Positions 8,984 to 18,260 of a stretch of DNA of 64,000 bases are shown here, piece after piece; the first letter of the stretch is position 1; each line of letters begins with the position of its first letter. Origin of the DNA: Gelidibacter maritimus (GTDB taxonomy: Bacteria; Bacteroidota; Bacteroidia; Flavobacteriales; Flavobacteriaceae); contig NZ_JACGLT010000002.1 of assembly GCF_014062315.1 (NCBI RefSeq), forward strand, positions 124,001-188,000, in the 5' to 3' direction. The notes beneath the pieces were generated by a model. The model made no database searches. It saw only the letters and a list, made by a program, of their open reading frames with translations, and was not told where the DNA came from. Made by a program: the position numbers and the translations under genes.

Positions 8984-9676
8984 ATGAAAAGAATTGCGTT
9001 CATCATCACTTTACTTATTGTATCGTCCTGTGCAAAGGACAACTCAAATTTCACTCTTAAGGGGACCATCAAGGGGTTAAAGAAAGGAACCGTATATCTA
9101 CAAAAAATAGAGGATAGTGTGCTCGTTTCGGTTGATTCGATTAAAATTATTGGCGACAAGGAATTTCAACTGCAAACGCATTTAGAAGCCCCTGAAGTTT
9201 TTTATTTAAAACTGGATAAACAAGGAGAAGAAAATAATCTTATTCCGTTTTTCGCAGCTGAAGGCGTCACAGAAATCAACACCACATTGAAAAACTTCTT
9301 TATGGATGCAAAAATCAAAGGGTCCGCGCAACAGGAAAAATTGCAAGAATTCAAATTGATGATGGATAGATTTCAAGATAAAAACCTTGATCTGATAAGA
9401 GATAATCTCGAAGCCCAAAGAAACAACGATACCATTCAGATAGATTCGAGTTTAAAGGAATACAACAATTTAATTGTCAGAAAATATCTGTACACTATCA
9501 ATTTTGCCATCAACAATAAAGACAGTGAGATTGCTCCATATTTGGCAGTATCAGAAATCCCAGACGCTAATCTTAAATATTTAGATACCATTAATCAAGC
9601 ATTGCCTCCAGAAATTAAGACCTCCAAATACGGAAAGGAATTACAAGGCTTGATTGATGAGCGTAAAAAAGAATAA
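8984..9676 (+). CDS. DUF4369-type lipoprotein
   Basis: Lipoprotein of 230 residues. The signal ends VSSC (Cys16). The N-terminal half, FTLKGTIKGLKKGTVYLQKIEDS...DSIKIIGDKEFQL, is the DUF4369 beta domain often found at the front of Bacteroidota thioredoxin-like lipoproteins. Here the protein stops after a helical region and has no CXXC thioredoxin domain. Role unknown; probably periplasmic or outer-membrane facing. Confidence 0.75.
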   Translation: MKRIAFIITLLIVSSCAKDNSNFTLKGTIKGLKKGTVYLQKIEDSVLVSVDSIKIIGDKEFQLQTHLEAPEVFYLKLDKQGEENNLIPFFAAEGVTEINTTLKNFFMDAKIKGSAQQEKLQEFKLMMDRFQDKNLDLIRDNLEAQRNNDTIQIDSSLKEYNNLIVRKYLYTINFAINNKDSEIAPYLAVSEIPDANLKYLDTINQALPPEIKTSKYGKELQGLIDERKKE

Positions 9677-9783
9677 ACCATCTGGTTTGTAGTGGTTTGA
9701 TGATTAGTGTCGGTATTAATTAAATATTAAATTGAAATACTTCAAACGGATATTCGTTACTTTGTAAAAGACATTTAAAAGTA

Positions 9784-12117
9784 ATGCACATTAATAAAGT
9801 CAAGCTCATCAGATGGGCTAAGCGAATCGGCTACGGTTTAGGAATTCTCTTAGCTCTTTTTATTTGTTTTTATGCGAGCATTTATTTTGGTCTCTGGGGA
9901 AAAATCCCAGATTCGGAAGAATTGGCGCGCTTAAAACAAAGTCAAGCTACCCAGGTTTTGGATGCCAACGATGATTTGATTGGTAAAATTTATGTTTACG
10001 ATAGACAATCGATCAAGTATACCGACTTTCCACAACATCTCATTGATGCCCTGATTGCTACGGAAGATGTGCGGTTTTACGAACATAATGGTATAGACAA
10101 CAAGAGTTTACTCCGTGTTTTCTTTAAAAGTATTTTACTGTCAAATGATTCGTCCGGAGGCGGCAGCACCATTACCCTTCAATTGGCCAAAAACCTATTT
10201 GGCAGAAAAGACTATGGTACTTTGGGTATTGTCGTCAACAAAATCAGAGAAAGCATCGTAGCGAGACGTATCGAAAATCTTTATTCAAAAGAAGAAATTC
10301 TCACCCTATACCTCAACACAGTTCCTTTTCCAGACAATACTTACGGTATTGAAAGTGCTTCAGAAAAGTTTTTCAACTCCCATACTACAGATTTGACCTT
10401 GGTGCAATCAGCTGCTTTGGTAGGATCTCTTAAAGCCAATACAAGTTACAATCCGCGCCGATATCCTGAAAAATCGCATATCAGAAAAAACGTGGTCATC
10501 GGTCAAATGGAAAAATACGGCTACCTCACTCCTACTGAAGCCACGCAAGCCAAAACTGATAGCATCAGCATCGACTATCAGAATTATGCACCCAACGAAG
10601 GATTAGCTCCGTATTTCAGAGCACAGATCAAAACGCAATTGGACAGTTTGCTCAAACAAAAAAAATATTTGAAACCTGATGGTGAGATGTATAATATTTA
10701 TCATGATGGTTTAAAAATTTACACCACTTTAGACAATACGATGCAGCGCTATGCAGAGGCAGCAATGAAAGAGCATATGTGCGATTTGCAGCGTCAGTTT
10801 GAAAAAGCCTATGGACAAAATGCACCTTGGCTCAAAGGAAAACATGCTTTTGAAGCCGCAAAAAAGCGGTTAAACGTATATAAAAAACTCAAAGCTCAAG
10901 GTTTGGATGAAAAAGCCATTGAAGATTCTTTGAGTCAAAAACATCAAACGGATTTGTTTTCATGGGATGAAAACACCGTAAAATCCATGTCCACTCTAGA
11001 TAGTTTGGAATATTATTCTAAATTCCTCAATGTCGGCCTTCTCTCCTTAGATCCTGCCAACGGTGCCATTAAAGCTTATGTTGGCGGGATTGACTACGGC
11101 TTTTTCCAATTTGACCATATTGTACAAAGCAGGCGCCAAGTAGGCTCAACGTTTAAACCTATTGTTTATACCGCAGCTTTGGAGAATGGGATGGATCCGT
11201 GCAACTATTTCCCCATAAAAGCCATAACCTATACCGATGTGGATAATTGGCGTCCCACAAATGCTGGAGGTTCTGAGGACGATGACATGAATTATTCATT
11301 ACAATATGCATTGAGCAATTCCATCAATACCATTGCTGTGAAAGTTCTATATGAAACCGGCATCAACAAAGTTATTGAACAAGCCAAACGAATGGGTATC
11401 AAGAGTGACATTCAGCCTGTACCATCCATTGCTTTAGGATCTTCAAACCTTACGGTCTTGGAACTGGCCACAGCATATACCACTTACGTTAATGGAAGCA
11501 AACCATCAAACCCAATTTTTATCAGAAAGATAGAAGACAAAGACGGCAATATCATCGCCTCTTATGAGGATTTGTATCCAGACAATGGTTCCAACGCGGA
11601 AATGGCTTTCAGTGATGATACCCGGCAAGTGATGTTAGAATTTATGAAAGCTACGGTCAATGAAGGTACTGCCGCTCGGTTAAGATCAAGCTATCAATTA
11701 CCTAATGCCATTGCCGGAAAAACAGGAACAACCCAAGATAATAAAGATGGCTGGTTTGTTGGGATTATGCCAAAATTAGTTACCGTAACCTGGGTTGGTA
11801 ATGACAATCAGCAAATAGGTTTCAGCTCTACCGGACTTGGCCAAGGCGCCAATTCGGCATTGCCTATTTTCGCAAAATACATCCAGAAACTAAATGCTGA
11901 TTCTAAATATAACAGCATTACCAAAGCTACTTTCGAGGCACCTTCCGAAACGGTATTGAATGCTTTGGACTGTGAACCCACAAAAGCTGACGGATTTTTT
12001 AAACGTCTTTTCGGAAGTAATAAAGACGAACGCAAATTTGAAAAGAAAGAGAAAAAGAAAGGTGGTGGTATTTTTGGGTGGCTGAAGAAGAAGGAGAAAA
12101 AAGAAAAGGAAGAATAG
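9784..12117 (+). CDS. mrcA: penicillin-binding protein 1A (class A, bifunctional)
   Basis: Bifunctional peptidoglycan synthase, 777 residues. A short basic tail and one membrane helix (about 14-36) are followed by the GT51 glycosyltransferase with catalytic Glu94 in IATEDVRFYEH and the GGSTITLQLAKN motif. The transpeptidase has the nucleophile Ser455 (STFK), the SxN motif in LSNSIN, and the KTGT box at Lys646. The C-terminus is a Lys/Glu-rich low-complexity tail that probably faces the periplasm. It is monocistronic and ends at a terminator shared with RNase G. Confidence 0.95.
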   Translation: MHINKVKLIRWAKRIGYGLGILLALFICFYASIYFGLWGKIPDSEELARLKQSQATQVLDANDDLIGKIYVYDRQSIKYTDFPQHLIDALIATEDVRFYEHNGIDNKSLLRVFFKSILLSNDSSGGGSTITLQLAKNLFGRKDYGTLGIVVNKIRESIVARRIENLYSKEEILTLYLNTVPFPDNTYGIESASEKFFNSHTTDLTLVQSAALVGSLKANTSYNPRRYPEKSHIRKNVVIGQMEKYGYLTPTEATQAKTDSISIDYQNYAPNEGLAPYFRAQIKTQLDSLLKQKKYLKPDGEMYNIYHDGLKIYTTLDNTMQRYAEAAMKEHMCDLQRQFEKAYGQNAPWLKGKHAFEAAKKRLNVYKKLKAQGLDEKAIEDSLSQKHQTDLFSWDENTVKSMSTLDSLEYYSKFLNVGLLSLDPANGAIKAYVGGIDYGFFQFDHIVQSRRQVGSTFKPIVYTAALENGMDPCNYFPIKAITYTDVDNWRPTNAGGSEDDDMNYSLQYALSNSINTIAVKVLYETGINKVIEQAKRMGIKSDIQPVPSIALGSSNLTVLELATAYTTYVNGSKPSNPIFIRKIEDKDGNIIASYEDLYPDNGSNAEMAFSDDTRQVMLEFMKATVNEGTAARLRSSYQLPNAIAGKTGTTQDNKDGWFVGIMPKLVTVTWVGNDNQQIGFSSTGLGQGANSALPIFAKYIQKLNADSKYNSITKATFEAPSETVLNALDCEPTKADGFFKRLFGSNKDERKFEKKEKKKGGGIFGWLKKKEKKEKEE

Positions 12118-12172
12118 AATACACTGCACTGATAAAATTCATAATCAAACAGATAAAAACAAAAGCACAAAA

Positions 12173-12204
12173 AAACCCCTCATTTCCAAAGAAATAAGGG
12201 GTTT
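12173..12204. terminator. bidirectional intrinsic terminator
   Basis: 14-bp stem with one mismatch (12173-12186 and 12191-12204, core AACCCCT), CAAA loop, flanked by A- and T-runs. It lies between the convergent PBP1A and RNase G genes. Confidence 0.8.
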
Positions 12205-12209
12205 ATCAA

Positions 12210-13751
12210 TTAATCGATTTTGTCTCCATTTTTATCAAAAAAATGGTATTCAAGATATGTGTAAGCATCTCTGGGCAGTACTTTTACCCATTTTTTATGT
12301 TCTAAAAACCATTTTGACCTGATGGACGGGAATCCTTTGGTCAAAAAGGCTGCTATAAAAGGATGTGTGTTTAAGGTCACCTTTTTGTAGTCTTTTTTGA
12401 AAATCCGCTCCATGTCCTGCTGAATGCGTTGAACCACTTTAATTGGTGCTTCAATTTCATCACCGCTGCCATCGGGATTTTCTTCTTTTGTTTCAATATT
12501 CCTTTCTGGGCGCACCCGCTGCCTTGTAATTTGGATCAGACCGAATTTGCTAGGAGGTAATATCTTATGCTTTGCTTTATCATCTTTCATTTCGTCACGA
12601 AGATGATTGTAAAGTTTTTTCCGATTCTCTGCCTTGGACATGTCAATAAAATCCACCACAATAATGCCTCCCATATCGCGTAAACGCAACTGTCGGGCAA
12701 TTTCAGTAGCTGAAATTAAATTGACTTCTAAAGCAGTATCCTCTTGATTTTTTTCTTTGTTGGATCTATTGCCACTGTTCACATCAATCACATGGAGTGC
12801 TTCAGTGTGCTCTATCACAATATAGGCACCTTTGGCCATGGATACCGTGCGACCGAATGAAGTTTTTATTTGTCGCTCAATACCATGTTTCTCAAAAATG
12901 GGCACGCCATTTTGATAATGTTTCACAATTGATTCCTTTTTTGGTGCAATTTGATGCACGTAATCTTTGATCTGCATATAAAGTTCCTCATCATCCACAA
13001 CAATACTTGAGAATGAATCATTAAAAATGTCCCTCAAAATTGAGGACGCTTTGTTCATTTCTCCAAGTACCTTACTTGGATGGGGCGCTTTGTGGAGTTT
13101 TCTACACATTGCGGTCCAACGGCCCAACAAATTCTGCAAATCAGTGTCTATCTCTGCAACTTTTTTACCCTCAGCAACCGTTCGGACAATAACGCCAAAA
13201 CCTTTCGGAGTAATGCTTTTGACCAATCGTTTTAAACGATCTTTTTCCTGCTTCGATTCTATCTTTTGAGAAATAGAAATTCGGTCAGAAAATGGCACCA
13301 AAACAATATACCTCCCGGCAATTGACAACTCGCTACTTAGGCGAGGCCCTTTGGTTGAAATGGGTTCTTTTACAATTTGGACCAAGAGCGATTGATTTGA
13401 TTTTAAAGCGTCGGCAATACTGCCGTTTTTGTCAATGTCTTTTTCAAATTGAAAGTTTTTGAGTAGAAAATCTGTATGTTTTCCTGTGCTTACACGTTTT
13501 ACGAATTTTAAAAGTGAAGGTAATTTTGGGCCTAAATCATGATAATGCAAAAATGCATCTTTTTCATAACCTACATTTACAAATGCAGCATTTAGCCCAG
13601 GAACAGCCTTTCGGATCTTGGCGATAAACACATCGCCAACCGAAAAGTTGTTATCCTCTTCATCTTTATGCAATTCAATAAGTTTTCCATCTTTTAATAA
13701 GGCAAAATCAACAAAATCTGAACTCGAACGAATAATTAATTCTTTATCCAT
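12210..13751 (-). CDS. rng: ribonuclease G/E family protein
   Basis: Endoribonuclease for rRNA maturation and mRNA decay, 513 residues. An S1 RNA-binding domain is inserted near the start (SVGDVFIAKIRKAVPGLNAAFVNVGYEKDAFLH). The catalytic DNase I-like part holds the metal ligands in HVIDVNSGN and GGIIVVDFIDM. It lacks the long RNase E C-terminal scaffold, so it fits RNase G. It lies downstream of the HU and 30-residue basic protein genes on the same strand, a conserved Bacteroidota neighbourhood. A terminator sits between them, so it probably has its own promoter. Confidence 0.93.
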   Translation of the reverse strand: MDKELIIRSSSDFVDFALLKDGKLIELHKDEEDNNFSVGDVFIAKIRKAVPGLNAAFVNVGYEKDAFLHYHDLGPKLPSLLKFVKRVSTGKHTDFLLKNFQFEKDIDKNGSIADALKSNQSLLVQIVKEPISTKGPRLSSELSIAGRYIVLVPFSDRISISQKIESKQEKDRLKRLVKSITPKGFGVIVRTVAEGKKVAEIDTDLQNLLGRWTAMCRKLHKAPHPSKVLGEMNKASSILRDIFNDSFSSIVVDDEELYMQIKDYVHQIAPKKESIVKHYQNGVPIFEKHGIERQIKTSFGRTVSMAKGAYIVIEHTEALHVIDVNSGNRSNKEKNQEDTALEVNLISATEIARQLRLRDMGGIIVVDFIDMSKAENRKKLYNHLRDEMKDDKAKHKILPPSKFGLIQITRQRVRPERNIETKEENPDGSGDEIEAPIKVVQRIQQDMERIFKKDYKKVTLNTHPFIAAFLTKGFPSIRSKWFLEHKKWVKVLPRDAYTYLEYHFFDKNGDKID

Positions 13752-13918
13752 GTTGTTAATTTAAATCCGTTGCAACATACATCACAACAGATGGATTATA
13801 CTAAATTTTTTGACACAGGATTCCCAATAAAATATCGGGATAATTCCGGTAAACCTATGAAGACCACAACCAGCGGCCAAGCATAAATTTTATATCAAAG
13901 AACGTTACTGTAAAACCG

Positions 13919-13944
13919 AAAAAGTAGTTATAAAACTACTTTTT
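13919..13944 (-). terminator. intrinsic terminator overlapping the small basic gene's stop
   Basis: Perfect 11-bp stem (13919-13929 and 13934-13944, core AGTAGTT) with loop ATAA. The TAG stop of the 30-residue gene is inside the stem. Confidence 0.75.
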
Positions 13945-14028
13945 CTTTTTGTGACGGTTAGCGCGTCTACGTTTTTTACGCTTATGCGTCGCTACCTTAT
14001 GTCTTTTTCTTTTTTTACCACTTGGCAT
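13936..14028 (-). CDS. 30-residue highly basic protein, probably ribosome-associated
   Basis: Reads MPSGKKRKRHKVATHKRKKR and continues with ten more residues, almost all Arg, Lys, Asn or His. More than half of all residues are Lys, Arg or His. Very similar 30-residue proteins sit beside HU and rng in many Bacteroidota. The composition is that of small ribosomal proteins such as THX. A Bacteroidota-specific ribosomal protein is my inference; I cannot verify which one. It lies 40 bp after the HU stop on the same strand and ends in its own terminator, so it is probably cotranscribed with HU. Confidence 0.75.
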   Translation of the reverse strand: MPSGKKRKRHKVATHKRKKRRRANRHKKKK

Positions 14029-14068
14029 AAATCAAGTCTTTTTTAGATTAATATTTCTTTTAATGTTG

Positions 14069-14359
14069 TTACTCTACTTCAACATTCATCTTTACACTTT
14101 CCACAAATACTTTTGCAGGTTTAAATGCTGGAATGTTGTGTGCTGGTATTTTAATAGTGGTATTTTTAGAAATGTTTCTACCTGTTTTTTCCGCTCTTGT
14201 TTTGATTATAAAGCTTCCGAAACCTCTTAGGTAAACATTATCTCCACCTTCTAAAGAGGTTTTTACTTCGTCCATAAACGTCTCAACGGTTGCTTGAACA
14301 TCTCCTTTTTCCATTCCTAATCTCTCAGAAATTTTCGCTACTAGATCAGCTTTTGTCAT
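14069..14359 (-). CDS. hup: HU-family DNA-binding protein
   Basis: Nucleoid protein of 96 residues. It has the helical dimerisation part (MTKADLVAKISERLGM...VQATVETFMDEV) and the DNA-binding arm with GFGSFIIKTRAEKTGRN and a Pro-containing tip (IPAHNIPAFKPAK). Slightly shorter and more acidic at the C-terminus than some HU proteins. It has its own promoter just upstream and is followed by the 30-residue basic gene. Confidence 0.95.
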   Translation of the reverse strand: MTKADLVAKISERLGMEKGDVQATVETFMDEVKTSLEGGDNVYLRGFGSFIIKTRAEKTGRNISKNTTIKIPAHNIPAFKPAKVFVESVKMNVEVE

Positions 14360-14400
14360 TGTTATTAATTTTAGGGTTTATCTATTAATTATAAGGGACG

Positions 14401-14432
14401 CAAATATAGGCATTTTAATTTCAATATTTCAA
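14401..14432 (-). promoter_or_regulatory. promoter of HU gene
   Basis: On the minus strand TTG (14430-14432), a 21-nt spacer and TATATTTG (14401-14408), a full match to the Bacteroidota -7 box TAnnTTTG. It lies 42 bp upstream of the ATG. Confidence 0.65.
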
Positions 14433-14493
14433 GCCTAATTAATTAAAATTTAACGTTGTAAAGCTTTATTTTTGTTCAGTTTTACAAAAATAT

Positions 14494-15537
14494 ATGAATT
14501 TCAGCAGAACATTAATCGCTTGGTTTTCAAAGCATAAGCGCGACATGCCTTGGAGGAATACCAAAAACCCTTATTATATCTGGCTGTCAGAAATAATCTT
14601 GCAACAGACACAAATAACCCAAGGACAGCCCTATTATGAAGCTTTTGTTAGCAAATATCCAACAGTTTTTGACCTTGCAAATGCGCAAGAAAGCGAGGTT
14701 TTAAAACTTTGGCAAGGATTGGGCTATTACTCCAGAGCTCGAAATCTACACGCTTCGGCAAAATATGTGGCCAATCAATACCATGGTATTTTCCCTAACA
14801 CCTATAAAGACCTTTTAAAATTAAAAGGCGTTGGTGATTATACGGCCAGTGCCATAGCTTCCATATGCTTCAATGCGCCAACAGCAGTGGTTGACGGCAA
14901 TGTGTATAGAGTCTTGTCGCGGTATTTTGGCATTGATACCCCTATAAATTCCACAAAAGGCATTAAAGAGTTTAAAACACTCGCCACCTCTTTAATAGAT
15001 CATGAAAATCCGTCAGACCATAATCAGGCCATTATGGAGTTTGGTGCCATTCAATGTAAACCAAAAAACCCATACTGTCATACCTGCCCCTTAAATGAGA
15101 GTTGTGTGGCACTTCAAAAGAATATAGTCGATCAATTACCGGTCAAACTAAAAAAGACAAAGATCAGTACCAAGTATTTTAATTTTATCGTGACGCTTTC
15201 AACCGATAATAAAACCATATTTCAAAAAAGAACACAAAAAGGTATTTGGCAGAATCTGTATCAATTCCCATTATTGGAATCAGATAAGAAACTTAAAATT
15301 GCTGACTTTAAAAAACAGCCTTTTATAAGGTCATATTTTAAGGACACGTCTTTTGAATTTAGCCTTTACAATGATAAAGACATTGTGCATAAACTTTCAC
15401 ACCAGCATTTACATACCAAATTTTGGATTGTAGAAATTGATCAACTCCCCAAAAAAGGCATACCAATTACTGACTTAAAGCGCTACCCAACTTCTATCTT
15501 GATTAGTAATTTTATAGATGAGTTTTTTGATGATTAA
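14494..15537 (+). CDS. mutY: A/G-specific adenine glycosylase MutY
   Basis: Base-excision repair enzyme that removes adenine mispaired with 8-oxoguanine, 347 residues. Visible features are catalytic Glu33 (WLSEIILQQTQ), the helix-hairpin-helix LKGVGDYTASAI with the following VVDGNVYRVL catalytic Asp, and an iron-sulphur motif with spacing C-x6-C-x2-C-x5-C (QCKPKNPYCHTC and onward). The C-terminal about 120 residues form the NUDIX-like recognition domain. A -7 box TATTTTTG is at 14467-14474. It heads the mutY-ssb-gldE-gldD order typical of Flavobacteriia. Confidence 0.95.
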   Translation: MNFSRTLIAWFSKHKRDMPWRNTKNPYYIWLSEIILQQTQITQGQPYYEAFVSKYPTVFDLANAQESEVLKLWQGLGYYSRARNLHASAKYVANQYHGIFPNTYKDLLKLKGVGDYTASAIASICFNAPTAVVDGNVYRVLSRYFGIDTPINSTKGIKEFKTLATSLIDHENPSDHNQAIMEFGAIQCKPKNPYCHTCPLNESCVALQKNIVDQLPVKLKKTKISTKYFNFIVTLSTDNKTIFQKRTQKGIWQNLYQFPLLESDKKLKIADFKKQPFIRSYFKDTSFEFSLYNDKDIVHKLSHQHLHTKFWIVEIDQLPKKGIPITDLKRYPTSILISNFIDEFFDD

Positions 15538-15838
15538 GCTAAATGTTTTTTTGCACAAACCTTAACCAGAGAAAAACATGTGTTACATAGAGAAGTAACT
15601 AACACTCATCATTGCGTTAACATTGAAGGTCATGCCACCATATTAGTATCATTAAAAAATGATAGCAAACAAATTTCCCTTCTAAACTTTTATGTCCCCG
15701 TTCTGAAGAATCGCATCAAAAGGATTGTCAATTCAGCTTCACAAATTGAAACGCAAATAATATTAACTCATATTTTTTCATTACTTTTAATAAAATCAAT
15801 GCAAATGGTTAATTTTGCAATTAAATTCTAATATAATT

Positions 15839-16288
15839 ATGTCAGGCACTTTAAATAAAGTCATGTTAATTGGACACTTGGGCGATGATGTGAAAATGCA
15901 CTATTTTGATGATAAAAATTGTGTCGGACGGTTCCCATTAGCTACCAACGAGACGTATATCAGTAAGCAAACCAATGAGCGCATCAGCAATACTGAATGG
16001 CATAACATTGTGGTGCGCAATAAAGCCGCTGAAGTTTGCGAGAAATATTTAAGTAAAGGCGATCGCGTTTATATTGAGGGCCGCATTAAAACAAGAAAAT
16101 GGACCGATGACAAGGGCGTTGAGCGTTATTCCACAGAAATCCAATGTACGGATTTCACCTTTTTAACCACTAAAAAAGAAAGCCAGGACAACCCCTCAAG
16201 CCAAGAACCTCCTTCATCTCAAGGGCCACCTGCAACAGACCCAACGGTTGCCGAACCCAAACAAGATAAAGATGATTTACCGTTTTAA
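15839..16288 (+). CDS. ssb: single-stranded DNA-binding protein
   Basis: 149 residues with an OB fold (GTLNKVMLIGHLGDDVKM...EWHNIVV...YIEGRIKTRKW) and a disordered Pro/Ser/Gln tail ending DDLPF, the acidic tip that recruits partner proteins. The start at 15839 (MSGTLNKV) is chosen over an in-frame ATG 8 codons earlier because family members begin there. A TAATTTTG box is at 15810-15817. The 301-bp gap before it holds no convincing gene. Confidence 0.95.
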   Translation: MSGTLNKVMLIGHLGDDVKMHYFDDKNCVGRFPLATNETYISKQTNERISNTEWHNIVVRNKAAEVCEKYLSKGDRVYIEGRIKTRKWTDDKGVERYSTEIQCTDFTFLTTKKESQDNPSSQEPPSSQGPPATDPTVAEPKQDKDDLPF

Positions 16289-16312
16289 AAATTCTAACTA
16301 ATTACTTTTGTA

Positions 16313-17620
16313 TTGGACCCTGAACCCACGCAATTCCTAATTCTTCAATACTCTGAGAACTTCGAGTTTATTATAGGTGTCATTCTAATAGGTGTTCTAC
16401 TTGCTTGTTCTGCCCTTATTTCAGGTGCTGAAGTAGCTTTTTTCTCTTTAACCCGTTCAGATATTGATCAAGGTTTGGAGGAGAAACCGACCGCCTTCCA
16501 GATCATTTCGACACTTTTGGAACGTCCCAAAAAATTATTGGCAACCATTCTTGTGGCAAACAACTTTATCAATATTGCCATTGTCATCTTATTTGCATCC
16601 GTCGGAGAATTTGTATTCTACCAAATTTCGATTGGTTGGCTTCGTTTTGCTTTAGAAGTTGTTGTTGTCACTTTCTTGATTCTTCTTTTTGGGGAAATCA
16701 TCCCTAAGATTTATGCCAATAGAAACCGAATCAAGTTTGCAGTTTTCATGGCATCACCACTCAAATTCTTAGATGTTTTTTTCTCACCAATTAGTTTGCC
16801 AATGCGTTCCATTACCCTTGGCATTCATAATAAATTGGGAAAACAGAAATCCAACCTAAGTGTGGACCAATTGTCCCAAGCCTTAGAACTTACTGGCGAA
16901 CATGAAACGACTATAGAAGAACATAAAATTCTGCAAGGCATAGTTTCTTTTGGCAATACGGATACCAAACAGGTCATGCGCCCGCGTATTGACATCTTTG
17001 CTTTGAACACCGAGTTAAAGTATTCTGAAGTCATTCCAGAAATCATCAAAAACGGATATTCCAGAATTCCTATCTACAAAGAAACTATTGATAATGTAGT
17101 GGGCATCTTGTACGTTAAAGATCTCTTGCCTTATATTGACCGAAAACAATTTGATTGGACCACCTTGTTACGCGAGCCATTTTTTGTTCCCGAAAATAAA
17201 AAGCTTGATGATTTAATGGCTGAGTTCCAGGACAAAAAAGTGCATTTGGCAGTGGTAGTTGATGAATACGGAGGGACTTCAGGCCTAGTATCGCTTGAAG
17301 ATGTTATTGAAGAAATTGTAGGCGATATCAGTGATGAGTTTGATGATGATGACTTGACTTACAGTAAGATTGATGAGTACAACTATGCGTTTGATGGTAA
17401 AACGCCATTAAAAGATTTTTATAAGATTGTCAACCTTGAAGACGAGTCTGATTTTGAAAACAACAAAGGAGAAGCAGAAACTATTGCTGGCTTTGTATTG
17501 GAAATTTCTGGAATTTTCCCAAGACGAAACAGTAAAATAAATTTCAAGAATTATGTTTTTACAATTGAAGTTTTAGATAAAAAGCGCATCAAACTTGTAA
17601 AATTTACTATTTTAAAATGA
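16313..17620 (+). CDS. gldE: gliding motility-associated protein GldE (HlyC/CorC family)
   Basis: 435-residue membrane protein. A DUF21 region with about three or four helices (residues 15-190) is followed by paired CBS domains (about 210-335) and a CorC/HlyC C-terminal domain. GldE partners GldD in flavobacterial gliding and type IX secretion. The start is TTG at 16313, giving MDPEPTQF, the usual GldE N-terminus. Only 24 bp separate it from ssb. The stop overlaps the gldD start (ATGA), so the two are translationally coupled. Confidence 0.93.
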   Translation: MDPEPTQFLILQYSENFEFIIGVILIGVLLACSALISGAEVAFFSLTRSDIDQGLEEKPTAFQIISTLLERPKKLLATILVANNFINIAIVILFASVGEFVFYQISIGWLRFALEVVVVTFLILLFGEIIPKIYANRNRIKFAVFMASPLKFLDVFFSPISLPMRSITLGIHNKLGKQKSNLSVDQLSQALELTGEHETTIEEHKILQGIVSFGNTDTKQVMRPRIDIFALNTELKYSEVIPEIIKNGYSRIPIYKETIDNVVGILYVKDLLPYIDRKQFDWTTLLREPFFVPENKKLDDLMAEFQDKKVHLAVVVDEYGGTSGLVSLEDVIEEIVGDISDEFDDDDLTYSKIDEYNYAFDGKTPLKDFYKIVNLEDESDFENNKGEAETIAGFVLEISGIFPRRNSKINFKNYVFTIEVLDKKRIKLVKFTILK

Positions 17621-18198
17621 TGAAATCCAAATACGTTGTTTTTGCCCTATCTGTATTATTCTGCTTTTCCTGTGGTGATGACCCCGTTCCAAAACCAAAA
17701 GGGTTTTTAAGATTAGATTATCCGCAAGCAAAATATCAAGAAATTGATGCCGATTTGCCCTTTGTTTTTGAAAAGAACACTCTGGCAGCACCCGTGAAGA
17801 AAATTAAAATGGAAAGCAAGAATTTGTCTTACGGTGTCAATATTGACTACCCAACCCTAAAGGGGACCATTTATCTGACTTATATTAAGGTAACTGATGA
17901 CAATCTTATTCCATTGATTAGAGATTCACAGAATCTCACCCAAGAGCATACCCAAAAAGCCGATGCCATTGAAGGCGATTTTTACGAAAACAGAGACCAT
18001 CAGGTTTATGGCATGTTCTATGAAATTGGTGGCAATGCTGCATCGCAATCTCAATTTTATGTGACCGATAGTATCAATCATTTTTTAAATGGGTCGCTCT
18101 ATTTTTATGCGAAACCCAATTATGACTCCATATTACCTGCAGCCGATTATTTAAAAAAAGATATCAAACATATCATGGAAACCTTAAAATGGAAATAA
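17617..18198 (+). CDS. gldD: gliding motility lipoprotein GldD
   Basis: 193-residue lipoprotein needed for gliding and type IX secretion in flavobacteria. The signal ends LFCFSC with Cys19, followed by GDDP, a surface or outer-membrane-type acidic motif. The mature start KPKGFLRLDYPQAKYQ and the late YFYAKPNYDSILPA motif are characteristic of GldD. It overlaps gldE by four bases. The pair is expected to be cotranscribed with ssb. Confidence 0.93.
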   Translation: MMKSKYVVFALSVLFCFSCGDDPVPKPKGFLRLDYPQAKYQEIDADLPFVFEKNTLAAPVKKIKMESKNLSYGVNIDYPTLKGTIYLTYIKVTDDNLIPLIRDSQNLTQEHTQKADAIEGDFYENRDHQVYGMFYEIGGNAASQSQFYVTDSINHFLNGSLYFYAKPNYDSILPAADYLKKDIKHIMETLKWK

Positions 18199-18211
18199 AA
18201 AACTTCTACTA

Positions 18212-18239
18212 TTGTAGATTACAATAATCCTTATATTTG
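18212..18239 (+). promoter_or_regulatory. promoter of pyrH
   Basis: TTG at 18212-18214, a 17-nt spacer and TATATTTG at 18232-18239. Matches the Bacteroidota consensus. It lies 21 bp before the pyrH ATG, so the leader would be only about 15 nt. Confidence 0.6.
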
Positions 18240-18260
18240 CTAAACTTTTCAATACAACAA

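Noticed and set aside
15580-15831. 83-residue plus-strand frame before ssb
   Set aside because: No domain, no signal, composition of AT-rich spacer; it contains the ssb promoter region and runs into the ssb start.
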